This document shows, piece after piece, positions 12,091 to 24,023 of a stretch of 64,000 nt of DNA. The stretch lies in contig JANUSC010000051.1 of NCBI GenBank assembly GCA_025200525.1, positions 744,001-808,000 of the forward strand, written 5' to 3'. The translations under genes were made by a program, and so were the position numbers. Numbering within the stretch: position 1 is the stretch's first letter; every line of letters starts with the position of its first letter. The notes beneath the pieces were generated by a model, which did not search any database, was not told where the DNA came from, and worked only from the letters and a program-made list of their open reading frames with translations. The stretch comes from Camellia lanceoleosa (taxonomy: Eukaryota; Streptophyta; Magnoliopsida; Ericales; Theaceae).

Positions 12091-13705
12091 TGTAACACCC
12101 TCAAAATATTATACAAATCAACCATTCATAAGGTCTAGAGGCATAATAGAAATGTTATACTTTTATTCATCAGAGTTAATATTACAAAAGATATCACATG
12201 CATTACACTTTCATAAATATCCATCTTGAAACCATAGCATGTAACTCTAGTTTAGAACACCAAAATAAATGCCCTAAGGGCTTACATCTTTCCAAGCAAT
12301 CACTTGGTTACAACAAAAGAGAGAGTCAGAAGCTTTTTACAATTAAAGCCCTCGGCTTAAAAAAGACATATAAACACAAAAAAATGAAATCACAAAAGTA
12401 GAGCCTTTAGCCTTTAAGCCTCCCAAGCTATGTCCTTGGAGGTAACATGTCACCTGTACCTGAAAATGGTTTCCCAAGTAGGGTGAGCCAAAGCCCAGTA
12501 GAGATATGCTAAACCATATATGAGAATTAACGAAAATATGAGCATCAGATAAATGTGCAATATTCTTAACCAACACATATTCTTTTCTAGGTCATTCAAT
12601 ATAGATAACCAATATCTCAATTCATTTCCATTTTACCATTTCGGGTAAATCAATTATCCAAATTCATTATTATCAAGCAACCAATATGAGACTACAACTC
12701 AATGGTTCATAATTCAATACATTTATCAAATCCAACACTTCTATTTCTTGCCATTTTACGGAACCACGTCCGAGGGAACCGGCACCCATAAATACATAAG
12801 ATTTTGGGACTTTCACCCTGGACACTCCGGCCAACTTAATTATCAATGGAGTCCATCCCCTATCTCCTCCCAAACAAAGATACATATACAATGTATTTAA
12901 ACACTTTGTCATATACGATGACTAATCAAAACACATATTCAATGGTTTAATCAAACCGTCGTATTTGATGACATAATTCAATTGATTAGTTTCAATCATC
13001 CTAATTCTTATGCAGTTTCTACAACAATCATAGTTATCCTCCACCGATAGCCCAAAACAGATATATCTAAACAGATAAATAAATCTATCAACAGATAATT
13101 TATCCAATCCATAGGTGTGTGATTTATCAAACCAAACTACACCATTCAATCACATTTCCCAATTTCATAATTCCCAAACAAATTTCATTATTTACATAAA
13201 TAGTTATTTCAACTCAACTTAGGGCAAAATTTCTCCTTTTTCCAAAATATCAACCCATAGGTCCAAATCTCACCACTTCAACAATAAAGAACCTCATGCA
13301 CAAACCCCCAAGGTTATTTTGTAAATCAACATGAAAAACCCCCTTTAGTTTAGAACCCAAACCTAACTTTTACCAAAATCTTTCCAAATCCCACCATTTA
13401 TACAAAATAACAAATATCTAGGTTAAAGCTCATATTAAAGGGTAGAATATCCCTACCTCAAGCTTAGATGAGATAGAAGAGAGAAAGCTCAAAAATCAGT
13501 AGTGACGAAACCATGTTTTGCTCGGATCAAAATGAAGCCCCTGACAAGCTCTACACTTTATCTCAAAGGAGCAAGAAAAGATCACTCTAGGTAAGTAGAT
13601 CTAGAGATTTAAGTGAAAAAGTTTGGGTTTTAGAGAGAGAAGAGAGAAATCATGGTTTAAGAGGAAAGAGTGAAGGAAAATCATGAGAAAAAAAATGGTT
13701 TGGGC

Positions 13706-13716
13706 CTATTTATAGT
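13706..13716 (-). promoter_or_regulatory. TATA box of LTR B
   Basis: On the minus strand the sequence reads actaTAAATAggccc, a canonical plant TATA box about 95 bp downstream (in LTR sense) of the GTCGACCC palindrome cassette. Confidence 0.55.
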
Positions 13717-13810
13717 AGTGAGGAAAATCCCTAAGGTCAAATAAAATAATAGGCCCAAAAACCCGCTTTAATAGGGCCCATTCAGGCCTAAAAAATCTGA
13801 TAAAAACCCG

Positions 13811-14045
13811 CAGGGGTCGACCCTTAGATAGGAGGGGGTCGGCCCTATCTTCCAGCAACCAACACACAGACATAAGAGGGTCGACCCTCTCCTAGTCTGG
13901 TGTCTACCCTATCTTCCAGCAACTAACACACAAACATATGAGAGTTAACCCTCTCCCAGTCTAGTGTCTACCCTATCTTCCAGCAACACTTCCAGAACTT
14001 CACCAACAGATAAAGGTCGACCCTAGGAAGGCTGGTGTCGACCAT
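13811..14045 (-). promoter_or_regulatory. AGGGTCGACCCT palindrome cassette in LTR B
   Basis: Imperfect direct repeats of about 50-60 bp each carry gtcgaccct-type motifs separated by ctatcttccagcaac. They include a perfect 16-bp palindrome AGAGGGTCGACCCTCT at 13875-13890. The cassette occupies the same U3 position as the CTCGAG cassettes of the related LTRs. Confidence 0.6.
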
Positions 14046-14346
14046 AGAATGGAATTTCTAAGTCTCTAAGGAACTTTCGACAAGAATAAGTGTGAACAAC
14101 CAAACCCAACAAGTTTAAATCGAATTGTACTCCTCCAAAACCAACCCATAACAACACCAAAGATTCCCAAAATAGAATAAAGGGTTCAAATACACTTACC
14201 AAAAGTTTTAAAGGACACAAGTGCTACATCCCACAATTCAAATACAAGGAATTAAAGGATTGAAACAAGATATAGACAACAACAAACAACCGCGGAACCC
14301 TAGTCCGAAATACAATAAATGACGGGGAAAAACCGGAATCGCTATA

Positions 14347-14351
14347 TGACG
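14347..14351. other. Target site duplication, right copy (TGACG)
   Basis: It matches 10076-10080 and rejoins the satellite monomer, so LTR A plus LTR B sit within a single integration footprint. Confidence 0.85.
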
Positions 14352-15223
14352 GGATAAAACCTCAGGGCACTTATCTTAGTGTTAAGATTCATATCTTAGT
14401 GGTAAGAGTATTATCTTACTGGTAAGAAAATGTTCAAATACTGATTACGGCCTTTCCGCATATATAAATATCTCTTAAATTTTCTATTTTTTTCCTCTCT
14501 TAAATTTTATACTTTTTTTCTTATGATTATCAAATTAAAATTGAATCTTTGTTTATTTTTTGGTGTTTGGTGAATTTTTTAAATATTTTCATCATAAAAA
14601 TTATATTTTTTTATGTATATTTATATTAGGTGTGGCAAAAAATTTCAAAAAACTTGCTCAAAATATGAAAAAATATATATAGAAAAAACTCAAAAATATG
14701 GAAAGGAAAAAAATAATTTTTTAAAAAAAGTGTTTTTAGACGACCAAAATAAAACAAGGTTATTATATTGTACGTGACGTGATAAAAACCTCAGGGCACT
14801 TATCTTGGTGGTAAGATTCATATCTTAGTGGTAAGAGTATTAACTTATCGGTAAAAAAATGTTCAAATACCGATTACGCCCCTTCCGCATATATAAATAT
14901 CTCTTAAATTTTGTATTTTTTTCATCTCTTAAATTTTCTATTTTTTTTTCTTATAATTATCAAATTAAAACTAAATATTTGTTTATTTTTTGTGTTTAGT
15001 GAATTTTTTAAATATTTTCTTCATAAAAATTATATTTTTTATGTGTGGCAAAAAATTTCAAAAAACTTGTTCAAAATATGAAAAAAATATATATATAGAA
15101 AAAAAACTCAAAAATACGAAAAGGAAAAAAATAAAATTTTTTAAAAAGTGTTTTTAGACGATCAAAATCAAACAAGGTTATTATATTGTATGTGACGAGA
15201 TAAAAACCTCAAGGCACTTATCT
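14352..15223. repeat. AT-rich satellite array, right block (about 419-429 bp monomers)
   Basis: Monomers continue with anchors at 14770 and 15189. The triple 20-bp cttaNcggtaag unit, the catatataaat motif and the T/A runs are all present. A short duplication (ttttttcctctcttaaattttctat) makes these monomers slightly longer than those on the left. The array is cut at 15223 by LTR C. Confidence 0.9.
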
Positions 15224-16826
15224 TGTAACGCCCTCAAAATAAAGAGGATAATCTAATCCAAGAGATTCATAAGCATAATATGAAACATATTGCTTTCATT
15301 CATCGGAGCTTATATTACAAAAGAGATTTCATGCATTACATTTTCATAAATATTTATTCTGAAACTACAGCATGTAACACTAATGGATAACAACAAAAAT
15401 AAATGACCTACGGGCTTACAGCTTTCCAAGAGATAACTTGGTTGAAACAAAAGAGAGTCATAGGCTCTTTACAATTAAAGCCCTCAACTTAAAAGAAAAT
15501 ATATAAACACAACACAAAATAACATAAATAAAGCCTCCATCCCTAAACCTCCCAAGCTATGTCCTTGGAGGCGGCATGTCACCTGTACCTGAAAATGGTT
15601 TCTCAAATAGGGTGAGCCAAAACTCAGTAGAGATATGCTAAAACAACATATGAGAATTAACTAAGATATCAGCATCAGATAAATGTTCAATACTTGTAAA
15701 CCAACTTGCACCCTTTCCAAGACCAATCAATATTGACATCCATATTTCAGTCCATTTCTATACAGTTATCCAAATCAATTCATTGACATAGTTCATTGTT
15801 ATCTAAACAATTCAAAACGAGACTACAACTCATTTATTAACACTTTAATAACAACCATTATTCCAACACTTCCATTTTCTTGTCATTTTACGAAATCACA
15901 TCCGAGGGAACCGGCACCCATATATGTACAAAATTTTCTAGACTTTCAACCTGGACACTCTGGCCAACTAAATTATCAATAGAGTCCATCCCCTATCTCC
16001 TCCCAAACAATGATACATATACAATGTATTTAAAAGCGTGCCATATACAATGACTACCAAAATTCACACATTCAACAATTTAATTAAACCGTCATATTAA
16101 ATGACAAAATTCATACGACTAGTTTTAGTTTACCTAGTCCTCATGCAATTTTTACAACAATCATAACTATCCTCCACCGATAGCCCAAAACAGATATTTC
16201 TAAACAGAGAAACAAATCTATCGAACAGATAATTTGCCAAACTTTCTATAGGTGAGTGATTTACCAAATCCAACTACACCATTCATTTATACGCCCTTTC
16301 AATTTTATATTTCTCTTATCAATTTCATTATTTATACAAATAATTCATTTAACTCATATTAGGGCAAATCTTTCCCTTTTTCAAATATCAACCCCAAGGC
16401 TCAATCTCACTACTTATTCTTATATAACATCATAATCAAGACCTCACATACGTATACGGGGCTAAATATAGAAAACCCCTCTTTCAAAAATTCACAACCA
16501 AGCCCTAACTTCACCCAAATCTTCTCAAATCCCACCATTTATCCAAAATGACAAACGCCTAGGTTAAAACTCATATTAAAGAGTAGAATATCCCTACCTC
16601 AAGTGTAGAAGCTCAAAGGAAGAATGGAAGAAGCCTAAAAAATGTCCAAACTCGATTTTGCTCAGATGAAATGGAAGCCCACAAGATGCTACACCTCTTT
16701 CTCAAAGGAAGTAGAGTAAAAACTCTTAGATTCAAAGGGGTTTGTAGAGAGAAGTTGGATTCGTAGAGAGAGAGACAGCCGATCTAGGGTTTTGAGTGAG
16801 AAGAAGTGCACAAAATGATACAAAAA
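15224..16826 (-). repeat. Chromovirus LTR C, minus orientation, truncated
   Basis: It starts (minus-strand LTR end) TGTAACGCCCTCAAAATAAAG inside the satellite. It aligns with LTR A through U5, R and the leader, then stops at 16826 (gcacaaaatgatacaaaa) where element 2 begins in the opposite orientation. The U3 cassette of LTR C is absent. The simplest reading is that element 2 inserted into LTR C, with caaaa (16822-16826) as candidate target duplication. Confidence 0.85.
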
Positions 16827-19077
16827 TATAGCAATCCCGATTTTCCCCGTCATTTACTATATTCCAGACTCAAGTTTTGTGGTTGTATGTTATTGTCTAT
16901 ATCTCTTTTTCGTCCTTAAATTCCTTGTATTTGAGTTTTGGGATGTGCTGGGCAGGTTTGAAACAGGTTGGTGGTGAATTGAAACAAATGGTTGCTGTCC
17001 AGAATTTGACTTCTTCGCTCGAGTGAGGCTTTTTGCACTCAAGCGAGGCCTAGGTATTTGCTTCTTCGCTCGATCGAGAGTTCTTGTGCTCGAGCGAGTA
17101 TTGTGGGTCTTCAGGTTTTCTTTTTAGATGCAGCTTCCGCTCGAGTGAACTTTCTTACACTCGAGCGAGCTTTGTGTCTTGCGTCTCTTCGCTCGAGCGT
17201 GCATCTACGTCTCTTTTAGACCTGAAGGCAGCGAGCGAGGCCTATGTTTTGTGTTTCTTCGCTCAAGCGAGAACTCTTGCGCTCGAGCGTGCTTCTGGGT
17301 TGCAGAACTGAAGCTTCGCATTGTTCGCTCGAGCGAGGTTCTTTTGTGTCTGGTCGTTCGATCGACCACTTCTTCGCTCGAGCGAGCCTCGAATATATCA
17401 GTTGGCAGCAGCGTGATTTACATTACTTTTTCATCATCTTTTTCATCCAAACCCTAACCCGACTGTCTCTCTCTCTAAAGAACCACCTTCTCTCTACAAA
17501 AGCTCTTGATCTAGAGTGTCTTAATCCTACTCCCTTTATTAAAAAGGTAGAGTTTCGTGTGGGCTATCATTCAATTCGAAAAAGTTGGACTTTGCAGCAT
17601 CTTGAGTTTTTATCCTCATCTCCTTTGAGCCTCTCCATTTAAGGAAGGGATAATCTACTCCTTTTTATGAGTTTTAACATAAATGTTGGGCATTTGTATA
17701 AATGTAGAGGTTTTGGAAGTTTTGAAAAGTTAGCGTTTGATTTGAAATCATAAAAGAGGGATTTCTTGGTTTTGGACTCTATTGTGAATGTGAGGTTTTG
17801 AAATGGGGTTATGGGTGTAAAATTGATGAAATTGAGCCTTAGATGTGTTATTTGAGAAAGAAGGAAAAATGCCCTAATTAGGATGAAGTGAACTATTTGT
17901 CAAAATAATGAAATTAATTATGGGCATACATAATTGAGTTGGAAATGATGAAATTAGAGGAAAATGTAATTAATTGGTGCAGTTGGATTGAAAATCACTT
18001 ACCTATGGAAAATGTGTTAATTTATCTGTTCGATAAATTTAATTATCTGTTTAAAAATAACTGTTTTAAGCTATCGGTGGAGGATAGCCATGATAGTTGT
18101 AAAACTACATGATGATTAGGTAAACTAAAACTAATCAATTGAATTATGTCATTGAATATGACGGTTGGATTAACACATCGAATATGTGCTTTACTTGATC
18201 ATTGTATATGATAAAGTGTTTAAATGCATTGCATATGTATTTTGTTGGGAAGGAGAAAAGGGATGTACTCCATGGTTTGGGAGAAGATAGGGGATGTACT
18301 CCATGGTTTGGGAGGAGATAGGGGATGGACTCCATTGAAAACTAAGTCGACCGGAGTGTCCAAGGTGAAAGTCCCAAAATCTTAAATACGTTTGAATGAC
18401 GTTCATGATCAAAGTATTGATGATATGAGTTGTAATCTCACTTTAAATTGTTCATAATTGAAGTATGGATGATATGAGTTGTAGTCTCATTTTGAATTAT
18501 TGATGAATTGAAGTGTTGTTTTTATGAGTTGTAGTCTCATTAGAATTATTTGGATGGAAGAACCATGTCAAAGAAAGTGAATTGGAAATAGAAATGAAAC
18601 CAAGTTGAAAGATGAACATCAATGTTGATGGGTTATAGAAATTGTGTAAATCGATGTACATGTGTTGAACATTTATTTGATGCTAATGTTTTAGTTATAT
18701 CTCATATTTGGTTTAGCATATCTCTACAGGGCTTTCGCTCACCCTATATGGGACATCATTTCAGGTACAGGAGACATGCCGCCTCCAAGGACCTAGCTTG
18801 GGTGATTTAGAGGCAACAAGCTTCTTTTGTTGATATTTCTTTTGTGTTACATGTTTTTATTTCCAAGCCGAGGGCTTTAATTGTAAAGGGTTTTGACCCT
18901 CTTTTGTTGTAACCAAATGTTGACTTGGAAAATTGTAAGCCCGTAGGGCATTTACTTTTGTTGTCAACATATAACACCTTTTGTGGAAAATACTCTGATG
19001 AATGAATATGTTTTATTTTCTCATGTCCATGGTTATTTTGAATGTTTGATTTATGCATTTATTTTGAGGACGTTACA
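16827..19077 (+). repeat. 5' LTR of element 2 (2251 bp)
   Basis: It runs from TATAGCAATCCCG to GAGGACGTTACA, three bases before the primer site. Internal repeats include three copies of a 30-bp ggatgtactccatggtttgg unit at 18250-18333 and three copies of a roughly 55-bp tatgagttgtagtctcat unit at 18410-18545. Confidence 0.92.
17020..17392 (+). promoter_or_regulatory. TCGCTCGAGCGA palindrome cassette, element 2 5' LTR
   Basis: Around fourteen GCTCGAGCGA-like motifs occur, often as pairs about 25 bp apart separated by CTT-rich spacers. A perfect palindrome lies at 17374-17385. TATA-like gaatatatcag follows at about 17391, then CT-rich leader sequence (ctctctctctaaag). Three apparent frames through this block are repeat artefacts. 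Promoter or enhancer function is inferred from position. Confidence 0.6.
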
Positions 19078-19080
19078 ACT

Positions 19081-19092
19081 TGGTATCAGAGC
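19081..19092 (+). other. Primer binding site, initiator-Met tRNA
   Basis: TGGTATCAGAGC lies three bases after the LTR end, the same sequence as in element 1. Confidence 0.92.
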
Positions 19093-19480
19093 ATACCGGA
19101 TTTGAATACTTTGGGTACGTAGGAAGTGGTTAGTACCACAATGGGTTGGTCTCGCTTGTTAGAGACTTAAGTGTAATGTTATGTGCTTACGTGATAACAT
19201 GTTTTATGTGACTATATGGGTATGGGATTTAGTTTCTAGGATGCTGATCGGGTCTATGGGTTTCTGGGAGTCCTGTTAGAAAGGCACATGATCACTGCCA
19301 TTTCTAATTGGAACTCTAGCAACACCACAGGACAGACATTATCCGGAAATGAAATTCGTAAATGTTTATGTGATTATGTGCTTAAGTGGAGTGGCTTACA
19401 GTTGTTCAATGTATTAGGACACGAGTGAAATAGCTTTGGCACATTTTGAATGTGCTAATCCTTTTGTTACCTTTATTAGG

Positions 19481-20665
19481 ATGTCAGGACAAGGACGTGG
19501 TGGTAAGCGTGGTAGGCCTAGGAGGCAGGAGATGCCTATACTGGATGAAATTTCGGCGTAGGAGGAGGGTGTTGGTCAGTCCAATATGGCCGAACTAGTA
19601 GGACAGCAAGCCATGGGCGCCTTAGCCCGCGAGATGACAGGAGCATTAAAGGAATCCATGGACATTCTCAGGGCTGAGAATCAAGTCTAGGCCCATGTAG
19701 CTAAGGCAGGGCTATCTTTTCTGAAGAGGGATTTTTTTCGATCGAATCCAGACGAGTTTTTGGGTGATCCAAAAGAGCCACCGAAGGCTGACGAGTGGCT
19801 AGAGCAGATGACAAAGACGTTTAAGACGCTAGGCATCGAACACGGAGGCTTGAGGGTGACCTTGGCGTTCTTCCAGTTGAAGGGAGACGTGGGTCAGTGG
19901 TGGAAGTTTTTCGGGTGCATATTAGAGGGGCATGGGAGGCTTTTGTTGACGCATTTTAGGAGAAGTTTTTGCCTTCCACTGTTAGAGAGAAATTAAGGGA
20001 CCAGTTCTGTCAGCTCAAGCAATTGGATACACTAGTGACGGAGTTTGAGGCCACCTTTACTAGTTTATCGAGGTTTACACCAGAGTTGGTAGTGACCGAA
20101 GAGCGTAGGTACTTGGAGATCGAGAAGAAATTGAGGACCGGACTCATGTTTCGACTGGCCGGGTCCATGATTAGGGAGTATGGGTGCCTTGTGCAGGCTG
20201 CAACCCATCTTGAGACCATTATGCATAGGGAGGAGGAAAGGATAAGGGGCACTAGGAGGAGTCAGGAAGGTCAGGGGGACGGTAAGAGGCAGAGGGGTTC
20301 TAACCCTCAGCAATCCCAAGGAGCACATTCTAGATCTACCTTTCCAGTACCGAGTTCGGGTTCTAGGAGAGGCGGACAGGGAGACATCACCTGCTATAAA
20401 TGTGGCCAGTTGGGCCACAAGTCTCAACAAATTGCCCTTGAGAGGAGGAGGCGGCAGCAAGATCATCTTGCCCGCTCGGGGCGAGTCGAGGCGAGGCCAA
20501 CCGCTCACTTGTTATCAGTGTGGAAAGGCGGGACACTTGAAGAGATTTTGCCCGCAGTTGAGTGGCACATCTGGTGCGTCTGGTTCGAGACAGACATAGA
20601 GTTATCAACCAGCTCAGTCAGTTCAGGCCTCGAGGGCCAATCAAGGAGCCCCTTCGGCTCAGTCT
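19481..20665 (+). pseudogene. gag: gag pseudogene, element 2
   Basis: The start ATG at 19481 (MSGQGRGGKRGRPRRQEMPILDE) aligns with 1393 of element 1. The capsid segment (LGDPKEPPKADEWLEQM, GQWWK) lies at 19760-19950. Stops occur at 19559-19561 and 19688-19690. The frame shifts near 19950 and returns near 20420, so the capsid C-terminus (19969-20400) is read in another frame. The first zinc knuckle (CYKCGQLGHKS, about 20394) has lost its last Cys. The second (CYQCGKAGHLKRFC, about 20508) is intact. The basic, Gln/Ser-rich linker before protease has a CAG-to-TAG stop near 20599. Confidence 0.9.
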
Positions 20666-23600
20666 GTGCAGCAGTCTTATGGTCAAAGAGGTGAGCAGGT
20701 AGATCAGAGACCTACAGGGTGCGTGTATGCTGTTACAGCGCCAGATCTTGTACCAGCTCCATCTGTTGTGAGAGGTACCTTTTTGTTTTCCAACTCAGTT
20801 GTTAATATGTTAATTGATACGAGTGCATCCCACTCTTTTATATCTTCTGCATTTGTAGCTGTTTTGGGGTTGGAGTTGGAAAAGTTAGCATCTCCTATTT
20901 GTGTTGTATCACCCATTGGGGGTGAGATGGTTCTGAAACAGGGGTGTCGGGGCTGTGATATAGAGGTTGCCGATCGTCAGCTTCCATTCTCTTTTGTATT
21001 GATGGATATGTCTGGGTTTGATGTGATTTTAGGTATGGACTGGTTATCGTCATATTGGGTTGTTATAGATTGCTACCGTCAAAGGGTTACTGTATGTACC
21101 CTGAGCAGTGACTATTTTCATTTCTTGGGAGATCAGGTTGGCAGAGTCTTACCACCGGTGTATGATCCACGAGGACGGAGTGAGCTTAGTTGTCTTCTCG
21201 CTAGCTGCATGACTAGTGAGTGTGATGAGACCTGGACTGAGTTGCCCAGAGTGGTTTGTGAGTACTCGGACGTCTTTCCCGAGGATCTTATTAGTTTAGC
21301 ACCCCATCAAGAAATTGAGTTCTCTATTGATTTAGTGCCCGGAACGACACCAATTTCTATGGCACCGTATCGTTTTGCCCCAGCTGAGTTGAGTGAGTTG
21401 AAGATTCAACTCCAGGAGTTGCTAGATAAGGTCTTTATCTGCCCTAGTACTTCGCCTTGGGGAGCACCGGCCCTCTTTGTTAAAAAGAAAGATGGGGCTT
21501 TGAGACTTTGCATTGACTGTCGAAAGTTGAATCGGGCTACGGTTAAGAACAAGTACCCTATGCCTCGCATAGATGATCTGTTTGACCAGTTGAAAAGATC
21601 CCGTTGTTTCTCTAAGATAGACTTGAGATCGGGTTACCATCAGTTGAGGGTTAGGGAGGAGGATATCCCAAAGACGACATTCCGTACGCGGTATAGCCAT
21701 TATGAGTTTCTAGTGATGCCTTTTGGGCTCACCAACGCACCGGCTGTGTTTATGGACTTGATGAACCGAATCTTCCGAGAGTTCTTAGATCGCTTTGTAG
21801 TCGTTTTCGTGGACGACATTCTAATTTATTCACCTTCTAAGGAGGAGCACAAGGAACACTTAAGAGTGGTGCTCGAGTTTCTTAGAGCCCATAAGTTGTA
21901 TGCTAAGTTTGGAAAGTGTGGGTTCTGGCTAAAAGAGGTTAAGTTCTTAGGCTATGTGGTATCCGGGGAAGGAGTGTCTATTGATTCATCCAAGATAGAG
22001 GCAGTGCAAGATTGGACACAGCCTAAGAGTGTCTTTTAGATCCACAGTTTTCTAGGATTGGCCAGGTATTACTGTCGGTTTGTGAAAAAATTTCTCTAGG
22101 CTAGCTTCGCCTTTGACTAGATTGACGCGGGAAGGGGTCAAATTTGTATGGAGTGAGACTTGTGAAAAGTCGTTCCAAGAGCTTAAGGTTAGGCTTACCA
22201 CTGCTCCGGTCTTCATTATTCCGGAGAGGGGTTTGGGTTATGCAGTATATTGTGATGCCTCACGGGAGAGTTTGGGCTGTGTATTGATGCAAGAGGAGAA
22301 AGTAGTGGCCTATGGCTCACGACAGTTGAAAACACGCAAGAGAAATTACCCCACTCACGATTTAGAATTGGCAGCTGTGATATTTGCCTTGAAGATTTGG
22401 AGGCACTATCTTTATGGTGAGAGATTCGAGGTGTTCTCGGATCATAAGAGTCTGAAGTATCTGTTTACACAGAAAGACTTGAATTTGAGGCAGAGGCGGT
22501 GAATGGAGTTCATAGAAGATTATGACTTCGAGTTGCATTATCATTCGGGGAAGGCCAATGTTATGGTCGATGCCCTAAGTAGGAAGTCCATTAATGATGT
22601 AGCTTGTATTGCCATCCGGGAATGGGAGATGTTAGGTGCACTTGGTGAGTTTGACTTGCATTTGGGCGAGTCTGTTGAATCTGCAGCTTTGTTTTTTATA
22701 GTTGCACAACCTACACTTGTGAATCGAGTGTTAGAGGCACAGAGGGGCGACTTTGAGGTAGAATCCGTCCGGGAGAAGATCTCTAGTGGGAAGGTAGAGA
22801 AGGGTTTGACTGTGTATCCTGACCTGAGTGTGAGGTACCGAGACCGCTTGTTTGTGCCGAAGTCTTGCCGAGAGGAAGTACTCCGAGAGTTTCATCATTT
22901 ACGCCTTGCAGTGCATCCGGGAGGCATGAAGATGTATCATGATCTGAGCCGCCAGTTTTGGTGGAGAGATAAAGAAGAATGTGGCAGTTTTTGTATCAAA
23001 GTACCTTACTTGTCAACAAGTGAAGGCCGAACATCAGAGGCCAGTGGGTTTGTTACAACCTTGGCCTATAGCCGAGTGGAAATGGGAGCATGTCACGATG
23101 GATTTTGTCATGGGTCTTCCGAGGACTCAACGGGGTAGTGATGCCATTTGGGTAGTAGTTGACCAATTGACTAAGTCGACGCACTTCATTCCTATGCACG
23201 TGAGAGATTCAGTAGATTATCTTGCCGACTTGTATATTCATGACATAGTGAGGTTGCACGGAATCCTGGTGTCAATCGTCTCAGATAGAGATCTGCGTTT
23301 TACTGCTAGGTTGTAGTAGAGTTTGCAGAGTGCCTTGGGCACTAGATTGACTTTTAGCACGGTGTACCATCCTCAGAATGACGGGCAGTCCAAGCATACT
23401 ATTTAGATCCTTGAGGATATGCTTCGAGGCTATGTCCTTAACTTTAAGGGGTCGTGGGAGAGACATTTACCCTTAGTGGAGTTTGCCTACAACAACAATT
23501 TCCAATCGAGTATTGGTATGGCACCATTTGAGGCCTTGTATGGCCGACCGTGTAGATCTCCAGTTTGTTGGGCTGAGGTGGGTGATGCACCTTTGTTAGG

Positions 23601-24023
23601 CCCGGAGTTGGTGTGGGAAACGATGGAGAAAGTGGCACTTATCCGTAAGAGGCTAGTTACCACCCAGAGTCGCCAAAAGAGTTATGCTGACCGTAGGAGG
23701 AGACCTTTGTCATTTGAGGTGGGTGGTCATGTCTTTCTGAAAATATCACCTAGGTGGGGTTTGATGAGGTTTGGGAAGAGTGGGAATTGTCCCTTCGGTT
23801 TATTGGCCCTTTCAAGATTCTTGAGAGCATTGGTGAGGTTGTCTATCGTTTGGCTTTGCCTCCGCAGTTGTCCAGAGTGCATGATATATTTCATGTTAGT
23901 ATGCTTCAGAAATATGAGTCGGATCCATCGTATGTATTGGATTAGACCGACTTAGAGGTAGATGAGGATGCTTCGTATGAGGAGAGACCGGATCCATCGT
24001 ATGTATTGGATTGGACCGACTTG
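20666..24023 (+). pseudogene. pol: pol pseudogene (PR-RT-RH-IN), element 2
   Basis: A 457-codon open stretch (20666-22039) covers protease and RT. Protease has DTSA at 20816-20827 where DTGA or DSGA is expected. RT has [30 protein letters not shown] and an intact FVDD at 21806-21817. After a stop at 22037-22039 and a one-base insertion near 22085, the thumb/RNase H part continues 22113-22600 (stop TGA at 22500-22502, from TGG). Integrase: zinc region about 22900-23040, with a one-base deletion near 22968, and core 23090-23460 with SDRD. The third catalytic residue is Lys (AAG, 23392-23394) instead of the Glu kept in element 1, and a stop lies at 23314-23316. Another shift near 23780 precedes the region leading to the chromodomain, which is cut off. 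Confidence 0.92.
23920..24022. repeat. 34-bp duplicated segment at the element 2/element 3 breakpoint
   Basis: A 34-bp segment beginning cggatccatcgtatgtattg occurs at 23920-23953 and again at 23989-24022, with one difference (TAG in the first copy, TGG in the second). The second copy then runs directly into Tat LTR sequence. Element 1 has this segment once, followed by the chromodomain. Confidence 0.85.

Larger units (their letters stand above)
12091..14346 (-). repeat. Chromovirus LTR B, minus orientation, complete
   Basis: In LTR sense it runs from TATAGCGATTCCGG (ending at 14346) to GAGGGTGTTACA (12091), 2256 bp. The R/U5 part aligns with LTR A and the element 1 and 2 LTRs, but U3 is different and carries GTCGACCC palindromes instead of CTCGAG ones. 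It abuts LTR A with no internal retrotransposon sequence between them. Confidence 0.88.
16827..24023 (+). mobile_element. Chromovirus element 2 (Ty3/gypsy, Tekay/Del-like), 3'-truncated
   Basis: A complete 5' LTR, iMet primer site, gag and pol run up to the start of the chromodomain region, then the sequence breaks into a Tat LTR at 24023/24024. It has neither chromodomain core, polypurine tract nor 3' LTR. It is closely related to element 1 across gag-pol, and less damaged in the protease-RT part. Confidence 0.92.

Noticed and set aside
8862..15223. Possible host promoter or gene in the satellite (TATA-like motifs)
   Set aside because: The TATA-like motif recurs in every monomer and no open reading frame follows. 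It is noted as a finding about the monomer, not as a gene.
16827..24023. Element 2 as an active, autonomous retrotransposon, given its 457-codon open PR-RT stretch
   Set aside because: It has several stops and frameshifts in gag and integrase, an integrase catalytic Glu-to-Lys change, and no 3' LTR.
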